DNA from: Robiginitomaculum sp.
GTDB lineage: Bacteria; Pseudomonadota; Alphaproteobacteria; Caulobacterales; Maricaulaceae
DNA length: 64,000 nt
NCBI GenBank assembly: GCA_002733905.1
Contig: NVXK01000005.1
Span: 100,651-164,650, forward strand
Reading direction: 5' to 3'
Positions 24,442 to 34,921 of the stretch are shown piece after piece. The notes beneath the pieces are model-generated. The model saw only the letters and a list, made by a program, of their open reading frames with translations. It was not told the DNA's origin and did no database searches. Made by a program: the position numbers and the translations under genes. Position 1 is the first letter of the stretch. Each line of letters begins with the position of its first letter.

Positions 24442-27438
24442 ATGCTCATCACAGCCGAAGCCCTTTTTGAACACGACACGCCAAATGTGTACACAATGCC
24501 GTCTGGTGCGGCGTTCCTCACAGAATTGGCAAAAGGGTTAAAAGCGGCGCTTGGTAACGACCTTGCTTCGGCGATGATATTGCTGCCGACACGCCGTGCC
24601 GTGCGCGGATTAACCGAAGCATTTCTAGCGTTGGAAAATTCGGGTGCAGTTTTATTACCCCTTATGCGCCCTTTGGCGGATCTAGACGAGAATGAACCGC
24701 CATTTTCTTTGGCCTCGGTGGATTTAGATATTGCGCCTGCAATAGACACCGTGCGGCACCGTTTTGAGCTTGCACAATTGGTTGCACGTAAAATGACGGC
24801 GTCAGGAGAAACAGAGGCTCCCGACGCGGCGAGTGTTCTTGCTATGAGCGAACCTATTGTCAGCTTGCTCAATGATATATCGCGAGAAGAGTTAGACATG
24901 AATGTGTTTGACCGTTTGGGTGATGATATTGAAAACATGCCTGCACATTTTCAATCTGCGGCAGAATTTGTAAAAATTATTGCAACATATTGGCCGCAAT
25001 ATCTTGCAGACCTTGGCTTGTCAGAACCCAAAGCACATGATGTTGCTTTGTTAAATGCAGCGGCGGAAATTTGGGAAAAAACACCGCCTCAAAATCCCGT
25101 CATTGTTGCTGGTTCAACGGGTACGTTTTTGTCAACTTCACGATTGATAAAGGCTGTTTCGAAAATACCAAAAGGTTTGGTTGTATTGCCAGGTCTCGAT
25201 CAAAATATTGATGATGTGGTGTGGAACGGTATTGATGATCAACATCCGCAGGCTTCGCTTAAAAACCTTGTGTCCAGACTGGAACTTCGTCGTGCAGATA
25301 TTCCCGAATGGCCTGATATAGTATTGAGCCATAAGGCAAAAATGCGCGCGCGGATAGTGTCCGAGAGCTTGATACCTGCTGACGCGACATCGGATTGGCC
25401 AGAGCGTATTGCGCGGGTGCAAGCCAGTGTAAGTGATGGCAATCCTATCGCTGATGGGTTGGAAGGCCTATCTCTGGTCGAAGCCAAAACAGAAGATGAA
25501 GAGGCAAGTATTGTTGCGCTGATTCTACGTGAAACTTTGCAGGTTGAGGGAAAAACGGCGGCGTTGATTACACCCGACCCTGCATTGGCGCGGCGTGTGC
25601 GCGCAAAGTTATCACGTTGGGGGCTAGAGCTGGATTCGTCCGCAGGGGAACCTTTGGAAGAAACTTCACATGGTTCGTTTTTGGCGCTCAGCATGGCGCT
25701 TGCCCTTGACCCATTTGACCCTGTCGCCTTGTCTGGCCTTGTTGGGCATAAATTATTCGCGCCAGATATTTTGCTCAAATATTCGCCTCAACTCCATTGG
25801 GAGGCATTAGAGAAACATTCTCTTCGTGGTACACGTGTGCAGTCTGTTGCCGCGTTGGAGACCCGATTAAACGGGGATTGTCCAGAGGGGCTAAAACTAT
25901 TTATCGCTGTTCAAAACTGGCTGTCGCCTTTGCATACATTAAGCGGGGAAATGCGGCAAGCAGGTGTGTTTGCGACGGAGCATACAAAACTGATTGAAAC
26001 GCTTTGCGGTGGTGCGGAAAATATCTGGCGCGGTGAGGCTGGTGAAAAAGCGGCCAGTTTGATGGAAGAATTAATGGAGTATGGGGGGCTCTTGCCAGAG
26101 GTCGACGGCGCCGCATATATGCGCCTGCTCAGCATGATGATGCGGGGCCGTGTTGTGCGTCCGCGCTACGGCACAGAAACCCGTCTTCATATTTTAGGGC
26201 CCTTGGAAGCACGGATGATTGACGCGGATGTGTTTGTGTTAGGGGGCTTGAATGAAGGTATATGGCCAGCCACACCTTCGCCGCATCCAATATTATCACG
26301 CGGTATGCGTTTGAAAATTGGACTGACAGCGCCCGAGCGGCGGTTTGGTCTGGCCGCACATGATTTCGCGCAATTGGCGGCGAAACCAAATGTGATTTTA
26401 ACACGCTCGCAAAATACACATGACGGGCCGGGTGTGCAGTCGCGTTGGCTTTGGCGCTTAACAACATTTGTAAAAGGCGCTGGCGAGGCGGAGGCCTTAA
26501 AAGGAGCGGAGAAATACTTACATTGGGCGCGGATGCTTGACAAAGCCCCAGACATTACAAAACCGTTTGGACGCCCAGAACCAAGGCCAGCATTATCTGC
26601 GCGGTGGCCAGAAAACAGAGGTGGCCGCAAGCTGTCTGTGACGCAAATCAGTACATTCGTGCGCGACCCATATGCTATATATGCGCGTCATGTTTTGGGC
26701 TTGCGCGGGCTTGATCCATTAGACCAATCTATTGGGGGGCGTGAATACGGTATTGCGATTCATAAAGCGCTTGAAAATATTGATACATCAACGCGGCCAG
26801 TATTACTGGAAACTTTAAAATTCGAGCTGAAAAAAGCTGGCTATGTTGATCATAATTTTGCGCGTATGAATCCAAGGCTAGAGGCGATGGTTGATTGGGT
26901 GATGGCTTGGGCAGAAGACCGCAAAGCACAAGGTTGGTCATTACTGGCTACGGAAGAAAAGGATATTCTTGATATTGCATTGTCTAACGGAAATTTCCAA
27001 CTTACGGGTATTCCCGACCGTATTGAAAAGAGCGCGGACGGGATTGCCATTATTGATTATAAGACAGGCACACTTCCGTCCAAGAAAATCGTTAATGCAG
27101 GGTTTGATCCGCAATTACCATTGCTTTCGATGATGTTGTATTATGGAAAATTGGGTAAAAGCAGTATGAAACATCAAGGCGACTGCGCTGCGGAACTTTT
27201 ATATATTAAACCCAATGGCGGCGGAAAAATTAGCAAAATCAACAAAACCAAAGATGAAGCGGAAGAATTAGCGCATAAGGCTTTTGAAGATTTAAAAAAC
27301 CTGATTGCACATTTTGATCATGAAGACAGCGCCTATTATTCCCAACCGCGTTCTCAATATACAAACCCATATGGCGATTACGATCATCTTGCACGCCGTG
27401 CAGAATGGGCGAAGTTAGAGGATGGGGGCGAAACATAA
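24442..27438 (+). CDS. addB: Double-strand break repair protein AddB (alphaproteobacterial type)
   Basis: AddB is the partner of AddA in the helicase-nuclease that resects DNA ends for RecA. The 998-residue protein has the inactivated-helicase-like N-terminal region (ILLPTRRAVRGLTEAFL) and the conserved VLGGLNEGIWPATPSPHPILSRGMR. The C-terminal RecB-type nuclease has KLSVTQISTFVRDPYAIYARHVLGLRGLDPLD and the active site IIDYKTGTLPS. It starts one base after murU and its stop TAATG overlaps the addA start. Confidence 0.95.
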   Translation: MLITAEALFEHDTPNVYTMPSGAAFLTELAKGLKAALGNDLASAMILLPTRRAVRGLTEAFLALENSGAVLLPLMRPLADLDENEPPFSLASVDLDIAPAIDTVRHRFELAQLVARKMTASGETEAPDAASVLAMSEPIVSLLNDISREELDMNVFDRLGDDIENMPAHFQSAAEFVKIIATYWPQYLADLGLSEPKAHDVALLNAAAEIWEKTPPQNPVIVAGSTGTFLSTSRLIKAVSKIPKGLVVLPGLDQNIDDVVWNGIDDQHPQASLKNLVSRLELRRADIPEWPDIVLSHKAKMRARIVSESLIPADATSDWPERIARVQASVSDGNPIADGLEGLSLVEAKTEDEEASIVALILRETLQVEGKTAALITPDPALARRVRAKLSRWGLELDSSAGEPLEETSHGSFLALSMALALDPFDPVALSGLVGHKLFAPDILLKYSPQLHWEALEKHSLRGTRVQSVAALETRLNGDCPEGLKLFIAVQNWLSPLHTLSGEMRQAGVFATEHTKLIETLCGGAENIWRGEAGEKAASLMEELMEYGGLLPEVDGAAYMRLLSMMMRGRVVRPRYGTETRLHILGPLEARMIDADVFVLGGLNEGIWPATPSPHPILSRGMRLKIGLTAPERRFGLAAHDFAQLAAKPNVILTRSQNTHDGPGVQSRWLWRLTTFVKGAGEAEALKGAEKYLHWARMLDKAPDITKPFGRPEPRPALSARWPENRGGRKLSVTQISTFVRDPYAIYARHVLGLRGLDPLDQSIGGREYGIAIHKALENIDTSTRPVLLETLKFELKKAGYVDHNFARMNPRLEAMVDWVMAWAEDRKAQGWSLLATEEKDILDIALSNGNFQLTGIPDRIEKSADGIAIIDYKTGTLPSKKIVNAGFDPQLPLLSMMLYYGKLGKSSMKHQGDCAAELLYIKPNGGGKISKINKTKDEAEELAHKAFEDLKNLIAHFDHEDSAYYSQPRSQYTNPYGDYDHLARRAEWAKLEDGGET

Positions 27439-30400
27439 TGACACACGATTTTGACACATCGTTACAGCGCGCGAACGCTATGCAGCGCATGGCCGCTGAC
27501 CCTGCACATTCCGTTTTTGTATCTGCCAATGCAGGGTCTGGCAAAACTCGGGTTTTGGTGGGGCGTGTGTCGCGATTACTGCTTGCAGGAACACCGCCCG
27601 ATAAAATTTTATGCCTGACCTATACCAAAGCGGCGGCGGCGGAAATGCAGTCTCGATTATTTGAAGCGCTTGGCGAGTGGGCGGTTCTTGACGGTGACAC
27701 ATTGCAAGGAAAGCTAAATACGCTAGAAGGTGTCGAGATCAAACGCAGCGCAGAAGCGCTTGGTCGAGCACGGCTTTTGTTTGCACGGGCGCTTGAAACG
27801 CCAGGTGGTCTAAAGGTGCAAACCATTCATGCATTTTGTGTAAAATTATTACGTCAATTTCCACTCGAAGCAGGGCTGTTACCAGGTACTGACGCAATTG
27901 ATGATGTGCAATCAGGCGAGTTACAAACTCAAGTGTGGAGAGAGTTAGAGCAATCGGCTGTAGATAATCCTGACAGCGTTATTGCGAATGCGATTACTTT
28001 ATTGGCGTCCCATAAACAAGACGAGGCGATGGAAAAGCTCTATGGGTGGGCGATGGGGAATGTCTATAAAATGCAAGGCTGGAAAGACAGTGGCGGCATG
28101 GATGTTCTTGCCACAACATTAGGTCTTGATGTGGGGGCAAGTGTTGAAAGCATTAAATCCGATGCATGGGACGCTGCGCCAAAAACAGAAATAAAAGCGG
28201 CGGCGATTGATATGCAAGGCGGCGGAAAAACCGATGTTGCCAAAGCTGAGTATATTTTCAACGCTTTGACAGCCACTACATCTGCGCTGGCCTATGATGA
28301 ATATGTGCAAGTATTTTTTACAAAGGGCGGCACGCCAAATAAATCTATGGTGACTGCGAAGGCTGGCCTAGGAATTTCTGTATTTGGCACTCAAAAAGAG
28401 GGCATAAAACCAGAATCAGAACGGATGATCGCCGCGCAAGAACACGTGCTAGCCGCAAATGTCCTTGAAATGACAGGTGCATTATATGTGGTTTCGCAGA
28501 AATTGGCCAGCGCCTACCGCGGCCTTAAAACTTCACGTCGTGTGATGGATTTTAATGACCAGATTTACATGGCGCGTGGCCTGTTAATGGATGGCGAAGC
28601 ACGCGAATGGGTACGCTATAAATTGGACGGTGGCGTCGAACATATTTTAGTAGACGAGGCGCAAGATACGTCTGGTGTGCAATGGGATATTGTCAGCGCC
28701 CTGTCGGGCCCTTTTTTTCAGGCCTCACCAGACGTAGAATTTCCTGTTGCGCGGACTTTGTTTGCGGTTGGGGATGAAAAACAATCTATCTATGGTTTTC
28801 AAGGTGCAGCGCCAGAGTTGTTTTTGAAAAAAATTCAGGAACTGACATTAAAAAAACCAGATACGCCAGATGTGAAAATGTCTATGTCATTTCGCTCGAC
28901 TGCACAAATTTTGACGTTGGTGGACGAAGTGTTTTATGGGCAAAACGGCATTGCAGAAACATTTGATATGAACGCGGTAACCTTTGCGTCGGATATGGAT
29001 GGGCATTCTGCCCATAGGACAGATACAGGCATGGTCGAGTTTTGGCCTGCGGTTAAAAAGCCGCCAAAGCCAGATGAAGAAATTGCGTTCAAGCCCATAC
29101 CCGTAGATGCACCGAGCGAACACTCACCACGTGAACAGCTTGCGCGTCAAATTGCGGTGCAGATTAAAACATGGCTTGATACGAAAGAAACTGTGTTTGA
29201 AAGAGGTGTCGGTGCGCGGCCTATGCGTGCGCGGGATATTATGATCCTTGTGACCAAGCGTGGTGATTTTTCAAATGGAGTTATTCGAAATTTGAAAACA
29301 TTTGGTGTGCCTGTTGCAGGGGCAGACCGATTATTACTGAGCGATTCAATTGCCATACAAGATTTACTTTCGCTTGCGAAATTTTGTTTGCTCTCTTCCG
29401 ATGATCTCTCCTTAGCCGAGGTTTTGAAAAGTCCTCTTTTTAACTGGGATGATGATAAATTATTTGATGTGGCGGCACGTCGAAATGGTGATTTGTGGTT
29501 GGCGCTCTCTGATGGTGTTGAAAAAGAAACGCTTAAAGATTTACGGAAACTTTCGCGTAATTATGCGCCGTATGAGTTTTTTGCACGCACGCTAAGTTAT
29601 GTTTTTAAAGCAGACGGCAAAAGTATTTTACAGCGTATTTATGACCGTATTGGCATAGAGGCTGCAGACGCGATTGATGCGTTTTTACAACGCGCACTTG
29701 CCCATCAACGTAATGGTGCGCCGTCTTTGGTGCGGTTTGTGCACGAAAGCGAAAATGATGAAAAAGACATAAAACGCGATATGGATACGACACAAGATGA
29801 AGTGCGTGTTATGACTGTGCATGGGGCGAAAGGGTTAGAAGCGCCTGTCGTGATTTTACCTGATACAACACAAATAAAAAAAGCGGACAAAGATATTGTA
29901 TTGCCGACGCCAGAGGGTGGGTTTGTCATGCGTGTGTCAAAGGCGCAGCAAAGCGGTGCATTGGCACAGATCCAAGACATTGAAAATGCCAAAGTCACCC
30001 GCGAGTCAATGCGGCTTCTTTATGTTGCCTTGACCCGCGCAGAATCGCGTTTGCTGATTTGTGGGTATGAAAGCAATGGTAAAGTGGCAGAGGGCAGTTG
30101 GCATGAGCGTATTGAAAAATCACTTGTGGCTATGGACGCGCAAATTTATGAGACGGCTTTTGGCGATGGGTTACGCTATGGGGAAAATGTAACGGGTGAA
30201 ACTCAAACGGTAAAACGCGAGGATATTCAGCCCGAAGCCTTACCTGAATGGGCGCGCATATTGAGCGCCCCTATGCCTAAGGGATTGCAATATATATCGC
30301 CGTCAAAGCTGGTAAGCCCTGATGAAGACGGTTTGGATTGGGACGTAGCTGTGCGCTCGCCGTTGGCCAAGCGAGCTAAAATGGGCAATCGGTTTTCGCG

Positions 30401-30923
30401 CGGCAATCATATTCATAAATTATTGCAAGTGCTGCCTGAACTGGCTGTTGGGGACAGACGTGCGGCAGCGACACGGTATTTAGATTTGCAAAAAGATTTA
30501 CCGTCCGCAGACCTTGCACAGATTGGCGACGAAGTTTTTGCTGTGCTTGAAAATGAAAATTTTGCACCTTTCTTTGGCCAAGGGGGTGATGTTGAAATGT
30601 CATTAGCGGAAGTTTCGCTCGCGGGGGGTGCAAAAACACTTCCTGCACATATTCGCCTCAGCGGTCAAATTGATAGATTATGCGTGATTGGCGATATGGT
30701 TTGGATTTTGGATTATAAATCCAATCGTCCTCCGCCTATGAAAGAAGACGATATTGCGGTGATTTATATACGCCAAATGGCGGCATATCGTGCGCTCGCG
30801 CGTGATATCTTCCCAAATAAAAAAATAAAAACAGCGCTGTTATGGACAGATGCTCCACGTTTAATGCCGCTCTCGGACAGATTGCTTGATAGTGTTGATT
30901 GGGATGTGGTTTTGCCGTCTTGA
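27438..30923 (+). CDS. addA: Double-strand break repair helicase-nuclease AddA
   Basis: The 1161-residue UvrD-like helicase has Walker A ANAGSGKTRVLVGRV (about 30-45), LCLTYTKAAAAEM (motif Ia), LVDEAQDTSGVQW (II), VGDEKQSIYGFQGA (III), MSMSFRSTAQIL (IV), VMTVHGAKGLEAPVVILPD (V) and LLYVALTRAESRLLICG (VI). A C-terminal PD-(D/E)XK nuclease with ILDYKSNRPP follows. The ATG at 27438 overlaps the addB stop by one base. The addB-addA order and the downstream trxA are standard for alphaproteobacteria. Confidence 0.97.
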   Translation: MTHDFDTSLQRANAMQRMAADPAHSVFVSANAGSGKTRVLVGRVSRLLLAGTPPDKILCLTYTKAAAAEMQSRLFEALGEWAVLDGDTLQGKLNTLEGVEIKRSAEALGRARLLFARALETPGGLKVQTIHAFCVKLLRQFPLEAGLLPGTDAIDDVQSGELQTQVWRELEQSAVDNPDSVIANAITLLASHKQDEAMEKLYGWAMGNVYKMQGWKDSGGMDVLATTLGLDVGASVESIKSDAWDAAPKTEIKAAAIDMQGGGKTDVAKAEYIFNALTATTSALAYDEYVQVFFTKGGTPNKSMVTAKAGLGISVFGTQKEGIKPESERMIAAQEHVLAANVLEMTGALYVVSQKLASAYRGLKTSRRVMDFNDQIYMARGLLMDGEAREWVRYKLDGGVEHILVDEAQDTSGVQWDIVSALSGPFFQASPDVEFPVARTLFAVGDEKQSIYGFQGAAPELFLKKIQELTLKKPDTPDVKMSMSFRSTAQILTLVDEVFYGQNGIAETFDMNAVTFASDMDGHSAHRTDTGMVEFWPAVKKPPKPDEEIAFKPIPVDAPSEHSPREQLARQIAVQIKTWLDTKETVFERGVGARPMRARDIMILVTKRGDFSNGVIRNLKTFGVPVAGADRLLLSDSIAIQDLLSLAKFCLLSSDDLSLAEVLKSPLFNWDDDKLFDVAARRNGDLWLALSDGVEKETLKDLRKLSRNYAPYEFFARTLSYVFKADGKSILQRIYDRIGIEAADAIDAFLQRALAHQRNGAPSLVRFVHESENDEKDIKRDMDTTQDEVRVMTVHGAKGLEAPVVILPDTTQIKKADKDIVLPTPEGGFVMRVSKAQQSGALAQIQDIENAKVTRESMRLLYVALTRAESRLLICGYESNGKVAEGSWHERIEKSLVAMDAQIYETAFGDGLRYGENVTGETQTVKREDIQPEALPEWARILSAPMPKGLQYISPSKLVSPDEDGLDWDVAVRSPLAKRAKMGNRFSRGNHIHKLLQVLPELAVGDRRAAATRYLDLQKDLPSADLAQIGDEVFAVLENENFAPFFGQGGDVEMSLAEVSLAGGAKTLPAHIRLSGQIDRLCVIGDMVWILDYKSNRPPPMKEDDIAVIYIRQMAAYRALARDIFPNKKIKTALLWTDAPRLMPLSDRLLDSVDWDVVLPS

Positions 30924-30994
30924 CGAATCGACCTATCGTACTTACCTAGAAATAAGACGGGCTTTTATGCTTGATTGAGATAAAGGAAATTCAC

Positions 30995-31315
30995 ATGCCA
31001 ACAATTACAGTTACAGATGATAATTTCAAAACCGAAGTTGTTGGCGCGTCACAACCTGTGCTTCTTGATTTTTGGGCTGAATGGTGTGGGCCGTGTAAAC
31101 AAATGTCGCCTGCTTTGGAAGAATTATCAGATGAGCTTGCGGGCAAAGTTATTGTGGCAAAAGTAAATATCGAAGATAGCCCTGATACGGCTGTAGATTT
31201 TCACATTCGCGGCGTACCAACATTGATGATCTTTAAAGATGGTGATGTTGTGGCAACACGTAGCGGTGCAATGACAAAAAACAAACTCGCAGAATGGCTT
31301 GCTGAAAACGTATAA
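30995..31315 (+). CDS. trxA: Thioredoxin
   Basis: General cytoplasmic thiol reductant. The 106-residue protein has the LDFWAEWCGPCKQMSP active site (24-39), VAKVNIEDSPD and the cis-proline segment GVPTLMIFKDG. The ATG at 30995 has AAAGGA upstream and is preferred over the ATT/TTG starts further up. It follows addA by 71 bp and is convergent with folC. Any of the thiol-dependent proteins nearby (ArsC at 37830) could be a client. Confidence 0.96.
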   Translation: MPTITVTDDNFKTEVVGASQPVLLDFWAEWCGPCKQMSPALEELSDELAGKVIVAKVNIEDSPDTAVDFHIRGVPTLMIFKDGDVVATRSGAMTKNKLAEWLAENV

Positions 31316-31341
31316 AGTCTAATCTAATCCCTATTTAGCTC

Positions 31342-31370
31342 AGCCTTAATCTTAATCTTAATCTAAGGCT
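31342..31370. repeat. Inverted repeat at the trxA-folC convergence
   Basis: AGCCTTA (31342-31348) pairs with TAAGGCT (31364-31370); the loop contains three CTTAAT-type direct repeats. The right arm covers the last codons of folC. It may fold at both converging 3' ends, but there is no T-run, so intrinsic termination is doubtful. Confidence 0.35.
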
Positions 31371-32680
31371 AGCGCCATGCCTGCAAGGTAGAGCGACCCG
31401 CAAATAAGAATGCGTGGTGGGGTTTTGGGGTTAAGGGCGGTGGCTTCTGCAACGGCGTCTTTTAAATTATTACATGCGCTTGCTTTAAATCCGCGTCCTT
31501 TGGCCATGTCCATTAAAGAACTTGCGCCAATACTGGCATGGTCTTCAATAGGGACGGCGATTAGGGCGTGGGCTAGTCCTGAAAATGCATCTAAAAACCC
31601 GGGCGCGTCTTTATTGGCGAGCATGCCCATGATGAGGATAAGTGGTCTAGGCGACTTTGCTTCCATCTCGGCCATAGCGGCGGCAATCGCGCGCGCCGCA
31701 TGTGGGTTATGCCCACCATCGAGCCAAAGTTCTGCATTATGTTTGGCGGCAATTTCAAAAAGCGCTCCGTGTGAGAGGGCTTGCATACGTGCGGGCCAGA
31801 CAGCAGTTTCTAAGCCTTTTGCAATAGAGGCGTCATCGATTTGTAATGATTTCGCGAGGGCAATGGCGAGACCAGCATTCATGGTTTGATGTTCACCGTG
31901 TAGGGCGGGGAGAGGTAAATCCATTAATTGATTTTCGTCCTCATAAATTAGGCGACCCTGTTGAATATAACACTGAAAATGTTCTTCTAAACTACGAAGT
32001 TGATTTCTGGATTTCGCCGCCTCAGATGTTAAAATTGCACGGACAAGGTCTGTTTGATTGACGGAAAAAGCAGGGGCGTGAAGTTTAAATATGCCCGCTT
32101 TTTCACGCGCGATTTCGGCGAGGTCTTTGCCAAGAAACTCTTTGTGGTCATAGTCAATCGCCGTGATAGCTGTCGCCGCAGGGCGTTCGATAATATTGGT
32201 GGCGTCATATCGTCCACCAAGGCCTGTTTCCAAAATCAAAAGATCGGCAGGGTGTTCCGAGAAAAGCAAAAATGCGGCGGCGGTTGTGGCTTCGAAGAAT
32301 GATAAGGGTTGGTTGTCATTGGCGGTGCGAACGCGCTTAAGGGCGTCCAGTAAAACATCTTCTGTGACGATTTCACCTGCGAGAATAATACGCTCACAAA
32401 AACTAACAAGATGTGGCGAGGTATAGACATGAACACGTAGGCCTTGAGCTTCGGCAATGGCGCGCAAGAAAGCAATGGTCGAGCCTTTGCCATTTGTACC
32501 TGCGATATGCACGGTTGGTGGCAAGCTTTCTTGGGGTTTGCCAAGTGTATCCAAGACGCGTGCGATACGGCCTAGACCAAGATCAATTTTCTTGGGGTGT
32601 AGGCTTTCTAAATCTTTAAGCGCGGCTTTTAGGGCCTCGCTGTCCTTATGCACTTTGGCGTTACGCATGTTAGGCGCCAT
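31358..32680 (-). CDS. folC: Dihydrofolate synthase/folylpolyglutamate synthase
   Basis: Adds glutamate to dihydropteroate and to tetrahydrofolates. The 440-residue protein has the ATP-binding [15 protein letters not shown] (about 48-62), [25 protein letters not shown] with [12 protein letters not shown], and the C-terminal Mur-ligase domain [16 protein letters not shown]. It overlaps accD by 11 bp, so both are translated from one transcript. The order accD-folC downstream of trpA is standard in alphaproteobacteria. Confidence 0.95.
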   Translation of the reverse strand: MAPNMRNAKVHKDSEALKAALKDLESLHPKKIDLGLGRIARVLDTLGKPQESLPPTVHIAGTNGKGSTIAFLRAIAEAQGLRVHVYTSPHLVSFCERIILAGEIVTEDVLLDALKRVRTANDNQPLSFFEATTAAAFLLFSEHPADLLILETGLGGRYDATNIIERPAATAITAIDYDHKEFLGKDLAEIAREKAGIFKLHAPAFSVNQTDLVRAILTSEAAKSRNQLRSLEEHFQCYIQQGRLIYEDENQLMDLPLPALHGEHQTMNAGLAIALAKSLQIDDASIAKGLETAVWPARMQALSHGALFEIAAKHNAELWLDGGHNPHAARAIAAAMAEMEAKSPRPLILIMGMLANKDAPGFLDAFSGLAHALIAVPIEDHASIGASSLMDMAKGRGFKASACNNLKDAVAEATALNPKTPPRILICGSLYLAGMALALD

Positions 32681-33548
32681 TTGCTATCTTGGGTGCTGTG
32701 CGTTCGGTTTGCATCAGTACGGAAAGAATTTTGCTCAAGACTTCGGGCAAGTCTTTGCGTGCGACCACTTGGTCAATCATGCCTTTGGCTTGTAAATATT
32801 CTGAACGTTGGAAACCTTCGGGTAGTTTTTCGCGAATGGTTTGTTCGATCACGCGCGGGCCAGCGAAGCAGATAAGGGCTTCTGGCTCTGCCAAATGGAC
32901 ATCGCCGAGCATGGCATAGCTTGCAGTGACGCCGCCTGTTGTTGGATCTGTAAGGACGACAATATAGGGCAGGCCTTTTTCACGCAGCATTTGCACACCA
33001 ATAGTTGTACGCGGCATTTGCATAAGGGATAATGCGCCTTCTTGCATACGCGCACCACCCGCAGCTGTGAAAATCACAAATGGGAGGTGACGGGAAATGG
33101 CGTGTTCACATGCGGTAATAAAAGCTTCCCCTGCGGCCATGCCGAGAGATCCGCCCATAAAGGCAAAATTTTGTACAAGCACAACCGTTTCGACGCCATG
33201 AATTTTACCGATAGCAAGCGCCATAGCGTCTTTTGTACCTGTTTTTGCACGGGCAAGTTTCAGGCGCTCTGTGTATTTTTTATCGTCTTTAAATTTTAGG
33301 GGATCGGTTGCGACATCGGGAAGTTCCAGACGTTCATATTCCCCGTCATCAAATGTATAGCCAAACCGAAACTCTGGCCCAATACGCATATGATGCCCAG
33401 CAGGGGTCACATGCAGTTTTGCTTCCAAGTCTGTATGAAAAACCATCTCTCCAGATTTCGGACATTTAAGCCAGAAATTATCCGGTGTATCCCGTTTCGT
33501 GAAAATCTTCTTCACACCAGGAGGCGTTAATTTTGTTATCCAATTCAT
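32670..33548 (-). CDS. accD: Acetyl-CoA carboxylase carboxyltransferase subunit beta
   Basis: Subunit of the carboxyltransferase that makes malonyl-CoA. The 292-residue protein has [13 protein letters not shown] at the N-terminus, [11 protein letters not shown], and the crotonase-like core [38 protein letters not shown] and [19 protein letters not shown]. Escherichia coli AccD carries a four-cysteine zinc finger here; only one of these cysteines remains, as is common in alphaproteobacterial AccD. It starts at ATG 33548 and overlaps folC. Confidence 0.95.
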   Translation of the reverse strand: MNWITKLTPPGVKKIFTKRDTPDNFWLKCPKSGEMVFHTDLEAKLHVTPAGHHMRIGPEFRFGYTFDDGEYERLELPDVATDPLKFKDDKKYTERLKLARAKTGTKDAMALAIGKIHGVETVVLVQNFAFMGGSLGMAAGEAFITACEHAISRHLPFVIFTAAGGARMQEGALSLMQMPRTTIGVQMLREKGLPYIVVLTDPTTGGVTASYAMLGDVHLAEPEALICFAGPRVIEQTIREKLPEGFQRSEYLQAKGMIDQVVARKDLPEVLSKILSVLMQTERTAPKIANGA

Positions 33549-33690
33549 GGGGCAAATGTTTACCCTTTTGCGAGGGGAGGGGCAAGAGGGAAGTGTTGTG
33601 GAAAATGATAACTGTGAAGGTAATAAACGCTGTTCTTGTGAACGACAGCTTTAACAGGTAGGTTGTTTATGAGAATTGGAGAGGATGACG

Positions 33691-34113
33691 ATGAAATTTG
33701 CTAAAATATTACTGACGATTGCAGCGATACAATATGGTGTGATTCCAGTGGTAATTGATTTAACAAATACGCATGTTTTTCATTCTGATTGGCCGCCACA
33801 TGCACGGTTCCATATGGTTTGGTTGTTGATTGTGGGCAGTTCTATTGCCGTGTATGTAACGGCATTGTTATGGATAATTGGAGCAAATACAAAAAGTAGT
33901 TTACGGCATGCGGCTATTATAGGGTGTTTGCCATTGTTTGGATTTTTTGTATCTGCGGCTTTGATGCAACAATATGGAGGGTCATTATCTGATCTAGATG
34001 CGCCAATAGAGGTAATGGGTTTGGACGGCAATGTTGTAAGTTTTACTGTGGCGGCGGTGTTTCAAATTATAGGTACACTATTGATTTGGCGGCACACCAA
34101 ACCAATTTTGTGA
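33691..34113 (+). CDS. Small four-helix membrane protein of unknown function
   Basis: From the ATG at 33691 (GGAGAGG upstream) the protein has 140 residues and about four hydrophobic helices, with charged loops such as NTHVFHSDWPPHARFHMVW. It resembles the DUF6640-like small membrane proteins, but I am not sure of the family. The gene sits on the opposite strand between trpA and accD, ends four bases before the trpA stop codon, and so splits the usual trpFBA-accD-folC cluster. Confidence 0.65.
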   Translation: MKFAKILLTIAAIQYGVIPVVIDLTNTHVFHSDWPPHARFHMVWLLIVGSSIAVYVTALLWIIGANTKSSLRHAAIIGCLPLFGFFVSAALMQQYGGSLSDLDAPIEVMGLDGNVVSFTVAAVFQIIGTLLIWRHTKPIL

Positions 34114-34117
34114 TTGA

Positions 34118-34921
34118 TTATGTCTTATGCGCTGCGTCTGCCAATGATTTTATAAGTTTTATAGCTTCGTTGTGGCCGTGTTTGAAGAAGGTGTCGACGA
34201 TGGCGCTGCCGACGACGACGGCGTCGGCGTCTTTGGCAACACTGGTGGCTTGCTCTGGGGTTTTGACGCCGAAGCCGACGACAACTGGTAGGCCAGAGGA
34301 TTTACGGATGCGGGCAACGGCGCTGGCGACGTCTGCGCTTTGGCCGAGCGCTTTGCCTGTGACGCCTGCGACAGAGACATAATAGACAAATCCTTTTGTA
34401 TCTTTGGTAACGATAGGCAGGCGCGCATCATCTGTTGTCGGCGTAGCGAGACGGATGAGAGCGAGGTCGTGTGTTTCGAATGCGGCGCGTAATTCTGCGT
34501 CTTCTTCGGGCGGGAGGTCAACAATAATCGCACCGTCTATACCTGCGTTCTTGGCCGCCGCTGCAAATGTAGCATAGCCCATATGATGGATAGGGTTTGC
34601 ATAGCCCATGACGATAATTGGGGTGGTGTTATTGGTTTTGCGAAATTCTGTCGCCATTTTTAAAATGGTCCCGACATTGGTTTTGGCTTTTAGGGAACGT
34701 AGGCCTGCAAGCTCAATAACGGGGCCATCGGCGGCAGGATCAGTGAAGGGCATGCCCAGTTCGATAATGTCTACGCCTGCATCTGGCATGGCCTTCATAA
34801 GGGCGAGGCTTTTGTCGAAATCAGGATCGCCGCCCATTATATAAGCCACAAAGCCAGAGCGGTTATTGGATTTTAAATTTGCGAAGGTATTGTCGATACG
34901 GTTTGGGTTTTTGGTGCTCAT
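34118..34921 (-). CDS. trpA: Tryptophan synthase alpha subunit
   Basis: Splits indole-3-glycerol phosphate to indole and glyceraldehyde 3-phosphate. The TIM-barrel protein has 267 residues, with both catalytic acids visible: glutamate in [18 protein letters not shown] and the following aspartate in [25 protein letters not shown] and the phosphate-binding [13 protein letters not shown] complete the family pattern. ATG overlaps the trpB stop by four bases. Substrate indole passes through the tunnel to TrpB. Confidence 0.97.
   Translation of the reverse strand: MSTKNPNRIDNTFANLKSNNRSGFVAYIMGGDPDFDKSLALMKAMPDAGVDIIELGMPFTDPAADGPVIELAGLRSLKAKTNVGTILKMATEFRKTNNTTPIIVMGYANPIHHMGYATFAAAAKNAGIDGAIIVDLPPEEDAELRAAFETHDLALIRLATPTTDDARLPIVTKDTKGFVYYVSVAGVTGKALGQSADVASAVARIRKSSGLPVVVGFGVKTPEQATSVAKDADAVVVGSAIVDTFFKHGHNEAIKLIKSLADAAHKT

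Noticed and set aside
26187-26630. Minus-strand frames within addB and addA (up to 147 codons)
   Set aside because: They are shadows of strongly supported helicase-nuclease genes, have biased composition and no ribosome-binding sites.
33400-33548. Truncated AccD because the four-cysteine zinc finger is missing
   Set aside because: The conserved [10 protein letters not shown] form with one cysteine is normal for alphaproteobacterial AccD, and the rest of the protein is complete.
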